NCBI GenBank assembly: GCA_002224055.1 | Contig: AZLU01000395.1 | Location: 1-21,565 of the forward strand | Length of the DNA: 21,565 nucleotides | Direction: 5' to 3' | DNA from: Pezizomycotina sp. ARF18 | Lineage: Eukaryota; Ascomycota | Shown here: piece by piece, positions 13,701 through 21,565 of the stretch | Layout: every line of letters starts with the position of its first letter | Position numbering within the stretch: position 1 is the stretch's first letter | The notes under the pieces: generated by a model | The model's input: only the letters and a program-made list of their open reading frames with translations | Told to the model about the DNA's origin: nothing | Database searches by the model: none | Program-made: the position numbers and the translations under genes

Positions 13701-13884
13701 AAGGCAGGAATGGTAAATTGGAACCGACCTTCAGCGCATCTGTATTTAACAAGAGGCAGGTCAGCAAAGGGTTCAAAGCGAGAATTTGCCTTTGAGAGCG
13801 TAGAAGTGAACCGGAGCAATAGTATGTCTGAAGCTATAGCTTTAAAATGCCTCACTAACACTCGACGCGATATCTACTGGTCAT
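10620..13884 (-). CDS. ISN1: IMP-specific 5'-nucleotidase (ISN1)
   Basis: Cytosolic HAD-superfamily phosphatase converting IMP to inosine. Fourteen exons, listed high to low: 13884-13860, 13739-13729, 13275-13248, 12963-12956, 12816-12673, 12524-12384, 12308-12207, 12133-12120, 11996-11971, 11890-11836, 11697-11380, 11195-11073, 10967-10828, 10709-10620. Start MTSRYRVE and the next three exons YALK, SHRRDQLIE, WIK match the fungal ISN1 N-terminus residue for residue. HAD motif I is FDGDVT (nucleophile Asp); other hallmarks are VGIVTAAGYTEA, LGGESN, WALDEM, FCAFNGGNDVFVDIGDK and TLHVGDQF. Two bases are missing: one at the start of the 26-nt exon (11996) and one near 11480 (before DITELLD). With both restored the reading frame is 1,227 nt, 408 residues. 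It shares a divergent promoter with TAD2. Confidence 0.95.
10710..10827 (-). other. Last ISN1 intron with a T26/A24 palindrome at its 3' end
   Basis: On the plus strand 26 T (10711-10736) are followed by 24 A (10737-10760). In the ISN1 transcript this is a U run and then an A run whose last A forms the AG acceptor at 10711-10710. The exon then reads TRMVCTTCWVASPAETV, as expected for ISN1, so the acceptor is set by homology. The run could fold into a hairpin of about 24 A-U pairs next to the splice site. Confidence 0.75.
12120..12133 (-). other. 14-nt microexon of ISN1 (YDDG)
   Basis: Preceded by ATATAG and followed by GTATGA on the minus strand. It continues HAD motif I: FDGDVTL, then YDDG plus two bases of the next codon. 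The following 26-nt exon (11996-11971) needs one extra base at its start to stay in frame. Confidence 0.82.
12956..12963 (-). other. 8-nt microexon of ISN1 (encodes WIK)
   Basis: The sequence GGATCAAG lies between a CTCAG acceptor and a GTAAGA donor on the minus strand. Together with the last base of the upstream exon it completes WIK in SHRRDQLIE-WIK-GLLAVPF, matching the family exactly, with phases 1 to 0. Confidence 0.87.
13729..13739 (-). other. 11-nt microexon of ISN1 (encodes YALK)
   Basis: Flanked by AG upstream (13741-13740) and a GTCGGT donor downstream on the minus strand. It joins the phase-1 end of exon 1 (RVE plus one base) to SHRRD, giving RVE-YALK-SHRRD, the conserved ISN1 N-terminus. 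No other stretch in the intron was found to supply these residues. The donor is weaker than its neighbours. Confidence 0.8.
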
Positions 13885-14157
13885 TGTCTTCAATTGTAGT
13901 ATAGATACTTCTTGAATAACTAGTCCTAAGTCTTCTGAGAATGGTACCGTTTTATTAGCTTTCTGATCACGTTCGGCGCAATCGGTTATTGAATCCGTTA
14001 GAGAAAAGAAAAAAAGAGAGATGGTAAGGCGGATGACCATCAACACAACTAGATTTAAGCTTCGCAAATGTGGAGTAATATCGAAGTGTGATTATTAACT
14101 CAAGAATATAGATAGACGAGTGTCCAACTCCGCCGCGGTACACGTACTAGGGGGGAA

Positions 14158-14218
14158 AAGGAAAAGGAAAAAAAAAAAAGGAAAGAAAGAAAGAAGGAAA
14201 GAAAAGGAAAGAAAGAAA

Positions 14219-14259
<41 letters not shown>

Positions 14260-14274
14260 AAAACGAAAGCGAAG
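14158..14274 (+). repeat. Purine tract, mainly (GAAA)n
   Basis: About 110 nt almost purely A and G, starting with a G/A mixture and ending in near-perfect GAAA units. Mirror-symmetric purine tracts of this kind can form triplex DNA; whether this one does is inference. Confidence 0.85.
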
Positions 14275-14317
14275 CCCAGATTTCCTCTAAAACCAAAGAA
14301 ATACTTGGTACCCCCTA

Positions 14318-14341
14318 GCTATAGCTGTAGCTGTAGCTGTA
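14318..14341 (+). repeat. AGCTGT hexamer repeat
   Basis: About four tandem copies of TAGCTG, the first with one change. The unit contains the palindrome AGCT, so the array can pair with itself. Confidence 0.75.
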
Positions 14342-14485
14342 CACTGGGTAGAATACATATGTACCAGGGAGCTACCAATTCAAAAGTAGCTTCTTATTCA
14401 TTTCGATCAAAGGTTTCCGCCCCATCACTTCTTTCACCTAAGTATCCCCAATTGCGTACCTTGGACTTTGCCCTTTTTTCTTTCT

Positions 14486-14486
14486 A

Positions 14487-14520
<34 letters not shown>

Positions 14521-14521
14521 T
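14486..14521 (+). repeat. (AAT)n microsatellite
   Basis: About 11 near-perfect AAT units, ending in TATA-rich sequence and followed by a short TG repeat. Confidence 0.9.
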
Positions 14522-14680
14522 ATACTTATATACACAGTGTGTGTGTCTCTGTGTATGTTTACTTAGTGTATACTGCTTATAGTTGAATTTGGTTCGGCAG
14601 TGGTGTCGTGTGGAATAGAATTTAATCGCGACAGAATGGAAAGAGTAGGTCCACCACAGAAAATAAAAAATCAAAGAGTT

Positions 14681-14683
<3 letters not shown>

Positions 14684-14711
<28 letters not shown>

Positions 14712-14782
14712 GGAGAAGGAATTGGCCACACAAGGAATCAAAGACCCATCATCAATTGCTGCTTCAAAACTTTCTTTCACCG

Positions 14783-14819
<37 letters not shown>

Positions 14820-14862
14820 AAGCACAAAATATAAAATTAAATTTAAAAAAAAAAAAAAAAAG
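14684..14862 (+). repeat. T25, (GA)n and A-run cluster
   Basis: T25 at 14684-14708, about 15 GA units at roughly 14785-14816, and an A run near 14844-14862, all upstream of TAD2. Apparent reading frames here (RERERE, SLSLSL) are translations of the repeats. Confidence 0.9.
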
Positions 14863-15049
14863 ACAGCCCGGCCATATTATTATAGCCAATTTATATCTCC
14901 CTCTCTCTCCCTCCCTCTCTCTTTTTTTTCCCTTCCATCACTCTTTTTCAAAGTTCTACCGTCCTCTCGATTCTTAAATCGAAATCTTCTACTCGCTCCT
15001 TCGATTAACGGTTCTACAAACATCGACACTTTTCTAAACCTCGTCAGGG

Positions 15050-15076
15050 AAAAAAAAAAAAAAAGGGGGGGGGGGG
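15050..15076 (+). repeat. A15G12 homopolymer block in the TAD2 upstream region
   Basis: A run of A followed directly by about 12 G, about 230 nt before the TAD2 start. The G run could form inter- or intramolecular G-quadruplex structure; that is inference. Confidence 0.8.
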
Positions 15077-15304
15077 ATATTGAGACAGAGAATATGCCAA
15101 ACATCTAGAAGCTTGCCAAAAAGACTTACACTTCTTTCCTTTTTTTCTTTCCTTTTTTTCGTTCCTTTTCTTCCTCTTTCTAAAAAAATTAAAGTATCAA
15201 CCAGTAAAGACAAGATAGCCACAACAAGAGAAGGAAGGTTAAATAAATACAGCAAACAAAGAACCAAAAACAAGGGCAAGAATCAAACCGAACCTAGGAA
15301 CACC

Positions 15305-16625
<1,321 letters not shown>

Positions 16626-17620
16626 GTGGGGTGTTCTCCAACAGCAAGAGGAGCAACGAAGGGGGAGTGGCGTGAAGAAAGCGAATTGGGACAAAACAAC
16701 TTAAGGAGAAAAATGAATGTCTGTGGATCGGATAATTCCTTCTCCTCTTTATTATTCTTTATTATACTTTTCGGCGGTTTCGGTAGTCTTTTTCTTAAAA
16801 GGTTTCGGTGGTTTTTGATAGTTTTTTCAGCGGGAATATTCGCGGAGTTTCGGACAAAGTTTACAGACTTTTTTTCTTCCTCCTTTCTTTTTTTTGTTCG
16901 CTTTAGCAGTAGTATTTATTTCGGAGGTTCAAATATACATTTTGTTCCACTTCCGCATCTTAAAGCTTCTTGAAAAAAAAAAAAAAAAAAAAAAAAAAAG
17001 ATCTAGAATACACACCACTCCTGTAGCTGTATATGACTACTTCCCTTTTACACTTACTTACTTCTCTTATCTATCACCTTCCTCAAAGCAGAGCTTTTTT
17101 GACGGACGGAAGCGAGTATAGACCGTTGTCTCCTAGACGCTCCTTCTGTTTAAAAAAGCTTCCTGGTATTATATTATCACAGAAGGAAAGAAGAAAAGAA
17201 TAAAAGCGACGAAAAAAAAAAAAAAAGAGAGAGAGAGAGAGAGAGGTATGAACATGTAATCTTTCCTCGTTTTTCCTTTCTTTCCTTTCCTTTTCTTCTG
17301 CGTGTGTGTGTATATAAGGCCATTTGTTCTCTCTTTTTCTCTCGTCTAGCTTGAAAGGAATTTTTTTCTCCCTCTTCCTCTTTAAGTTTTTCTTCTAGTC
17401 AACTATAGAATTTTTCTCTAATATATATTCAGTGTTCGCCAGTGCCTTTCAATACTATTTATTCCGTTCGCATATACAATCTGTTCAAACTTCATTAGCT
17501 TCGTCCGATTTCATCCGAAGTTTCTTTCGACTTTTTCTACAAGTGCGAACGGAACAAAAAAGGACGAAGGAAGAAAGGCAAAAATTTTTTCTTACCCTAC
17601 GTGTAATAGTCACAACAACA
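16626..17620. other. TAD2-XPT1 intergenic region
   Basis: One kilobase without a recognised gene. It holds the TAD2 3' UTR, an A27 run at 16973-16999, an A/GA tract at 17211-17245, then a CT-rich stretch leading to XPT1. A TATATAAGG near 17310 could be a TATA element about 300 nt before the XPT1 start; this is weak. An apparent 115-residue frame at 16626-16973 is T-rich and not conserved. Confidence 0.5.
16973..16999 (+). repeat. A27 homopolymer
   Basis: Uninterrupted A run about 350 nt downstream of the TAD2 stop. It could be the trace of a retroposed poly(A) tail, but no target-site duplication is obvious. Confidence 0.8.
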
Positions 17621-19160
17621 ATGCCGGAGAAGCTCTACGTTACTTATAATGTAAGGACCTCTCCATAGCTATCATCCTGCAATGCAAGCCTTTTTTTTTT
17701 TTTTTTTTTTTTGAGCCGTGAAGTGTTCACTGCGCTTCGCAGATAGATGATATTTTTTATTTTATTTATTTATATATTTATTATTTTCGTCTAACATATG
17801 AAATAGGACGTGCATAGACTTTGTCAAGAGTCAGCCGAGAAAATATTGAAAGAATTCAAACCGGAGCTCATCATCGCAATAGGTGCGGCGCCTCCTGCAA
17901 GCATATACTTATTCTATATATGTCTCTCTGTACACGCAACAAAAATCGCTTAAAATGCATATCTTCTCAGCGATACTAACGAAATATGAATGCCTTTAAT
18001 TTGATTTACCAGGCGGTGGTGGATATATACCCGCTCGAATCCTGAGGTATCCTCCGGATGCATTCCTATTGTCACGTATCAATCTATATATAAATTTCGT
18101 ATATCATGTTTACAGAGGAACACTGACTGACATTTGTCTTGCTATATCGTTGGCTAGATCATTCCTACGGCAACCAAACGGTAAATACACAAACCTACGG
18201 TATATAAAAATTCGAAAAAAGGAAACAATAGCTGAATATAACCACAGGAAAGAGGATAACCATTCAAGCTATCGGTATGTGTGATGTCAAGGAGCCCTGA
18301 TGTGGGGGGTTTGTTTTTTAACCTCCGCGATCTTGAATGGAAGCGTTCGGTGCTGACTAGAGTAGGCCTATCACTTTATGAGGAAACGGATGTCGCAGAA
18401 GAGAATCCCGGCACAGAGGTTGTTAGATTGCAATGGCTCGATTTCAGGTAATTAGATTTCCCATTTCCTTTTTATGATATCACTCCAAGGCATCATTGAT
18501 ATATCTGCTCGTTTTACGCATCCTCCCATCTTCCGTGTTCTTCTCTAGCCATTTATATAACTATTCACTAGAAGATCGCTCTTTACTTGTGCTTCTTGAT
18601 CTCTTCCTTTTTGTTACGCGACGGTTTAACTGATAAAATCGTAGCTCTCAGTCGATTGAACATTTAATCGGAAAAAATATCCTGATTGTAGATGGTATAA
18701 TGCAACCCTCTTCCTCTTCTTCTAAAAGCACCGCCACTAAAACTTTTTTTTTCTGTGGCTTTAGAGGTGGATGATACCAGAACTACCCTCCAATATGCTA
18801 TTCAGGAGCTAGAGAAGGATGTAGCGGAGCAATCTAAGAAACTTAGTCGTAACGAGACCACCAAGTTCAGCGTATTCGTACTTCACGTAAGTAAACCCGT
18901 CCACGAGCTTTAGGAACTCTCCCGATAAAATAAAAAAAGTATATATTTATATTATTTCTTGTTTTTTCTTGCTTTTTGTCTTTTTCTAATTCATTTCTCT
19001 GGAATCTGCAGAACAAGGACAAAGAGAAGCGTGGAAAGCTTCCGGAGGACATGATTAGAGAAGGTCGTTACCTTGCTGCCGAACAACCGGAGACATCTGG
19101 ATAAACTACCCTTGGGAAGCAACGTAAGTAATACCTGGAGAGCTGGATGCTACTCTGATG

Positions 19161-19199
<39 letters not shown>

Positions 19200-19331
19200 G
19201 CTCTCTTGTCCTCATCCCTTCCCAATGCTTTTCCCGTTGAGAGATGCTGACGATATAATCCCCGGCGCGGCAGTGACATTGCTGAGCACGATCGGCTTGC
19301 TGCAGAGCAAACTATAAATAACCACATCTAG
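17621..19331 (+). CDS. XPT1: Xanthine/hypoxanthine-guanine phosphoribosyltransferase (Xpt1/Hpt1 family)
   Basis: Cytosolic purine-salvage enzyme transferring PRPP ribose-phosphate to xanthine and/or hypoxanthine and guanine. Ten exons: 17621-17650, 17807-17882, 18013-18046, 18158-18180, 18248-18274, 18366-18447, 18645-18694, 18765-18886, 19012-19123, 19274-19331. The start MPEKLYVTYN-DVHRLCQESAEKI is typical. GGGGYIPARILR and AIGLSLYEE follow; NILIVDEVDDTRTTL is the PRPP-binding signature; FVLHNKDK and INYPWEATDI close the protein. Details such as IQAIGLSLYEE and FVLHNKDK favour Xpt1 over Hpt1, but substrate choice is not proved. One base is missing near 19087, between YLAAEQ and PGDIW; without it a TAA stop follows within seven codons. 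Corrected length 204 residues. Exons of 23, 27 and 34 nt are small. TAD2 lies upstream on the same strand. Confidence 0.94.
17693..17712 (+). repeat. T20 run in XPT1 intron 1
   Basis: Homopolymer inside the first intron, well upstream of the CTAAC branch site near 17790; no coding effect. Confidence 0.8.
19166..19205 (+). repeat. (CT)n in the last XPT1 intron
   Basis: CT repeat inside intron 19124-19273. It creates an antisense RERERE frame that is not a gene. Confidence 0.85.
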
Positions 19332-19782
19332 ACGAACCGTTCCTGTAATTTTAGATAGTCCCCTCTTTATTCCGAGAGTATATTTATAGCTTGCCAGTGG
19401 AAAACAATAGAATACGGCCGTTTGATCATTTATTCTACTCTTTGAATTACTTGCTATGCTTGCGGTAGTAATTGAGATTTATACGTGACAGCTTCAAAAC
19501 GGAGAAGAACACCCCCCCGGTCCCTTCTTACCCGAAGGCTCTCCCAATGGCACATTTCGATATTTCTTTTTCAGTTCGATAACCGCCTAAGAACGTGACC
19601 GCAAACGATATATTGAATGAAGTACCAAATTCCTTTCTCATATATTATTCATTAGGACAGACCTCTTCGAGGTAATATATAAATTTCATCAAAGACATAA
19701 TCTTGAATCAACATATCAAAAAAAAAAAAAAAAAAAAAAAAAAGGTGGAGTGTTCGTGATCATCTATTACATGGTTAGTATT
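19332..19782. other. Convergent intergenic region, XPT1/Rab
   Basis: Holds both 3' UTRs. An A26 run lies at 19718-19743, just past the Rab stop. I see nothing else. Confidence 0.5.
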
Positions 19783-21489
19783 TTAACATGAGCATCCTCC
19801 GTCCCGACGATTATTGCCCCCTAATGCATCCATGACAGTCTCGTCCTCGTTTATTCCGGAAGTGGACCCATACAACCGTTCCCTTTCAATCTCGGCTCGC
19901 CGCTCTACCAGCTTCCGAGTTATGACTTGGAATACTTCCTCAACGCCTGTAGACGGAATCGAAATTAGTAATTAGAAAAAAAAACCTACCCGATATTTGG
20001 TAACATTATAGTCTACGTATGTATAAGTATTACGCAGTAAGTGAGAATGAAATTAAATGGGGAGACTTCCCTGTATCGTCTCTAGCGCTAACTTCATGGC
20101 AACTATCCATGCCAACGCAACCATCGTCCCCTAAGTGTTCCGCTATAATAAGATATATGAAAGTTTCCCGTAAGCACGATATTGTCCCCAGTTACCTTTT
20201 ATTGCTGTGAGGCGAAAGCAACCGGTAAAACGTAAGGTAGATGCGCTATTCTTACTGCATAAGCTATACTTCTTTCAAACGGCACCTCGCGTTTGGAAGG
20301 ATCCGCGTTGACGATATCCTACAGGACGATATTAGTTTGGCTTCACGCACAGCAAGAAAGACAGTGATTAGATTTTTAGGCTTCAATAAATAAAAAACTT
20401 ACTGCTTTGGTTCCTACAATGTGGATGATGATGCTGCTTTTGATATTTTTCTTTAATTCTAGTAACCTAATCGTTGAGCGTAACACAAAAAAATTATTAG
20501 CATTTGTTGATATAGAAAGCCCCAAATATGCAGATATCTCTCCGAAAAATAGAGAAAGGAGGTGGAATGATCACCAACCAGGAATGCATGGCCAAAAACG
20601 AAGCCTCAGAGTAATATCGTAGCATAATATCGAGCAGGACGCCGACTATTTATCATCCACTAGGTCAGCTTTGAATGTATGCTCTCTTAGCGCCTTGAAC
20701 CTGGGTTGCTCACCGATAGTAAAGCTTCGATATTGACCTGAATCTTTCCTGGCCTGCTGTATCCTACAGATAAACCAGAAGCCGCAAAACACAGCATAAC
20801 TCCGTTAGCGTGCAAAAAAGGAAAGCATACACTTGATGCATGTATTAAGGAGTAACGTAGACAATAGACGACGAAGAAAGGGTTAGGTTTCGCGTTGATA
20901 TACTTGCCCATATCTGAGGATACTCAAGAGTATCAGCGAAAAATGTCTTGCTCAATCGGGGTCACCGTTTCTTTTTCACGAATACTCTCGCAGAGGGTAA
21001 GAAGAAAATATCATAGGCACCTGCAATCGAACTACGCAATCATCCACTACTACCTATATTTAAGAGAGAAATAAGGTAAGTAAAAATCCTTTTTTTTTTT
21101 TTTTTTTGAGTAGATTTCGTATTTTATACGAGCCCCAGGTAAAGACAAAAGGATCATAACGGGTAAAAAAGGGGAAAGAAAATATTGGTGATAACTATAA
21201 TTGTCATTGAATTCCTGTTGTAGTCAAAATACTGGACGAATTCAACATAACAGGAAGTTAAGAAACTTCAGAGAGAATAGGCAGATACATCTGTCGCAAT
21301 ACAAAGATGCAAGCTGGTTACTTTGGATACTGCCTTGTGACCGAATCGAGGTGTAGACGAGAATATACGAAGAAAGAGAATATACTGTGAAGGCTTACTT
21401 TCTTCGCAAGAAACGACGCTCCAATCGTCTCGGCGTATAAGAATCGAAAAGCCGTGGATCCATCTGGTAAGAAGGTTGTTTCCCTACGC
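19783..21489 (-). CDS. Rab-family small GTPase, fungal REVPFER group (5' end outside window)
   Basis: Membrane-trafficking switch GTPase. Visible exons, high to low: 21489-21399, 21053-21021, 20913-20908, 20763-20714, 20645-20575, 20458-20403, 20318-20256, 20142-20071, 19946-19783. P-loop GVGKT, switch I ETIGASF, VVRLQ-IW-DTAGQERFRS (G3), ILCYDIT, HIVGTKAD (G4, T in place of the usual N), DPSKREVPFERSIAYA, CHEVSA (G5), GVEEVFQVITRKL and a C-terminal GGCSC with a CxC prenylation motif. The TIGASF and REVPFER features resemble a Rab5/21/22-like fungal clade rather than Ypt1, Sec4 or Ypt7. About eight one-base deficits: four in the P-loop exon, one near 20610, and three exactly at exon starts (20645, 20458, 20142). 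With these restored, the visible part is 204 codons including the stop. The first exon is not seen. Confidence 0.88.
20908..20913 (-). other. 6-nt microexon of the Rab gene (encodes IW) followed by a GC-AG intron
   Basis: ATATGG on the minus strand sits between a CCTCAG acceptor and a GCAAGT donor, the consensus for GC-AG introns. It supplies the invariant IW between VVRLQ (exon 21053-21021, phase 0) and DTAGQERF (exon 20763-20714, phase 0). Confidence 0.85.
21090..21106 (+). repeat. T17 run in a Rab intron
   Basis: Homopolymer inside the intron between 21398 and 21054; reads as A17 in the Rab transcript. Confidence 0.75.
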
Positions 21490-21565
21490 CTGTAAAACGC
21501 TCATGTTAGGACAGAGCGAAAAAAGAATTATAATGCTAAAGACGGTTTATCGGATAAATCGGTCT

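Larger units (their letters stand above)
13885..15304. promoter_or_regulatory. Divergent ISN1/TAD2 intergenic region, microsatellite-rich
   Basis: No gene recognised in 1.4 kb. It must contain the promoters of ISN1 (leftward) and TAD2 (rightward). It is crowded with simple repeats: a purine GAAA tract, an AGCTGT hexamer repeat, an AAT repeat, T25, a GA repeat, A runs, CT tracts and an A15G12 block. I see no convincing TATA box that can be assigned to either gene. Confidence 0.6.

Noticed and set aside
14622-15108. Several frames on both strands with SLSLSL or RERERE runs
   Set aside because: They are translations of CT/GA microsatellites and homopolymers.
19106-19327. Arg/Glu-rich minus-strand frame
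   Set aside because: Antisense to the last XPT1 intron; the RE run comes from a CT repeat.
20407-20622. 71-residue plus-strand frame
   Set aside because: Antisense to Rab exons and an intron; no family features.

Overview
The window is nuclear DNA from an intron-rich fungus, most likely an ascomycete. The evidence is a Mec1/UvsB-type ATR kinase, a fungal IMP-specific 5'-nucleotidase (ISN1), an Xpt1-type purine phosphoribosyltransferase and a fungal Rab of the REVPFER group. Introns are short (56-450 nt), mostly GT-AG, with CTAAC/CTGAC-like branch sites and CT-rich 3' ends. I cannot name the species. All homologies come from remembered family motifs; no search was run.

Layout: (1) 96-10353 (+), the ATR-type checkpoint kinase, about 26 exons. 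(2) 13884-10620 (-), ISN1, convergent with ATR, 14 exons including exons of 11, 28, 8, 14 and 26 nt. (3) 13885-15304, a microsatellite-packed divergent promoter. (4) 15305-16625 (+), TAD2, the catalytic subunit of the tRNA A34-to-inosine deaminase. (5) 17621-19331 (+), an XPT1/HPT1-family purine phosphoribosyltransferase, 10 exons. (6) 21489-19783 (-), a Rab GTPase whose first exon lies beyond the right edge, with a 6-nt exon and a GC-AG intron. ISN1, TAD2 and XPT1 all touch inosine/IMP or purine salvage and lie side by side.

The most striking signal is a systematic reading-frame pattern. In all five genes the conserved protein repeatedly jumps frame, and every jump I could resolve has the same sign: one base is missing (equivalent to -1). 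I count about 45, roughly 30 of them well pinned by conserved motifs. They hit invariant sites such as the HAE active site of TAD2 and the P-loop exon of the Rab. About ten fall exactly at exon starts. Adding one base per site makes the reconstructed lengths of ISN1, TAD2, XPT1 and the visible Rab whole numbers of codons. The two main explanations are single-base deletion errors in the assembly, and a genome that really carries these deficits and corrects them by recoding or unusual splicing. Sequence alone cannot decide, but two introns lacking a GT donor at the expected place lean toward missing bases in the DNA record.
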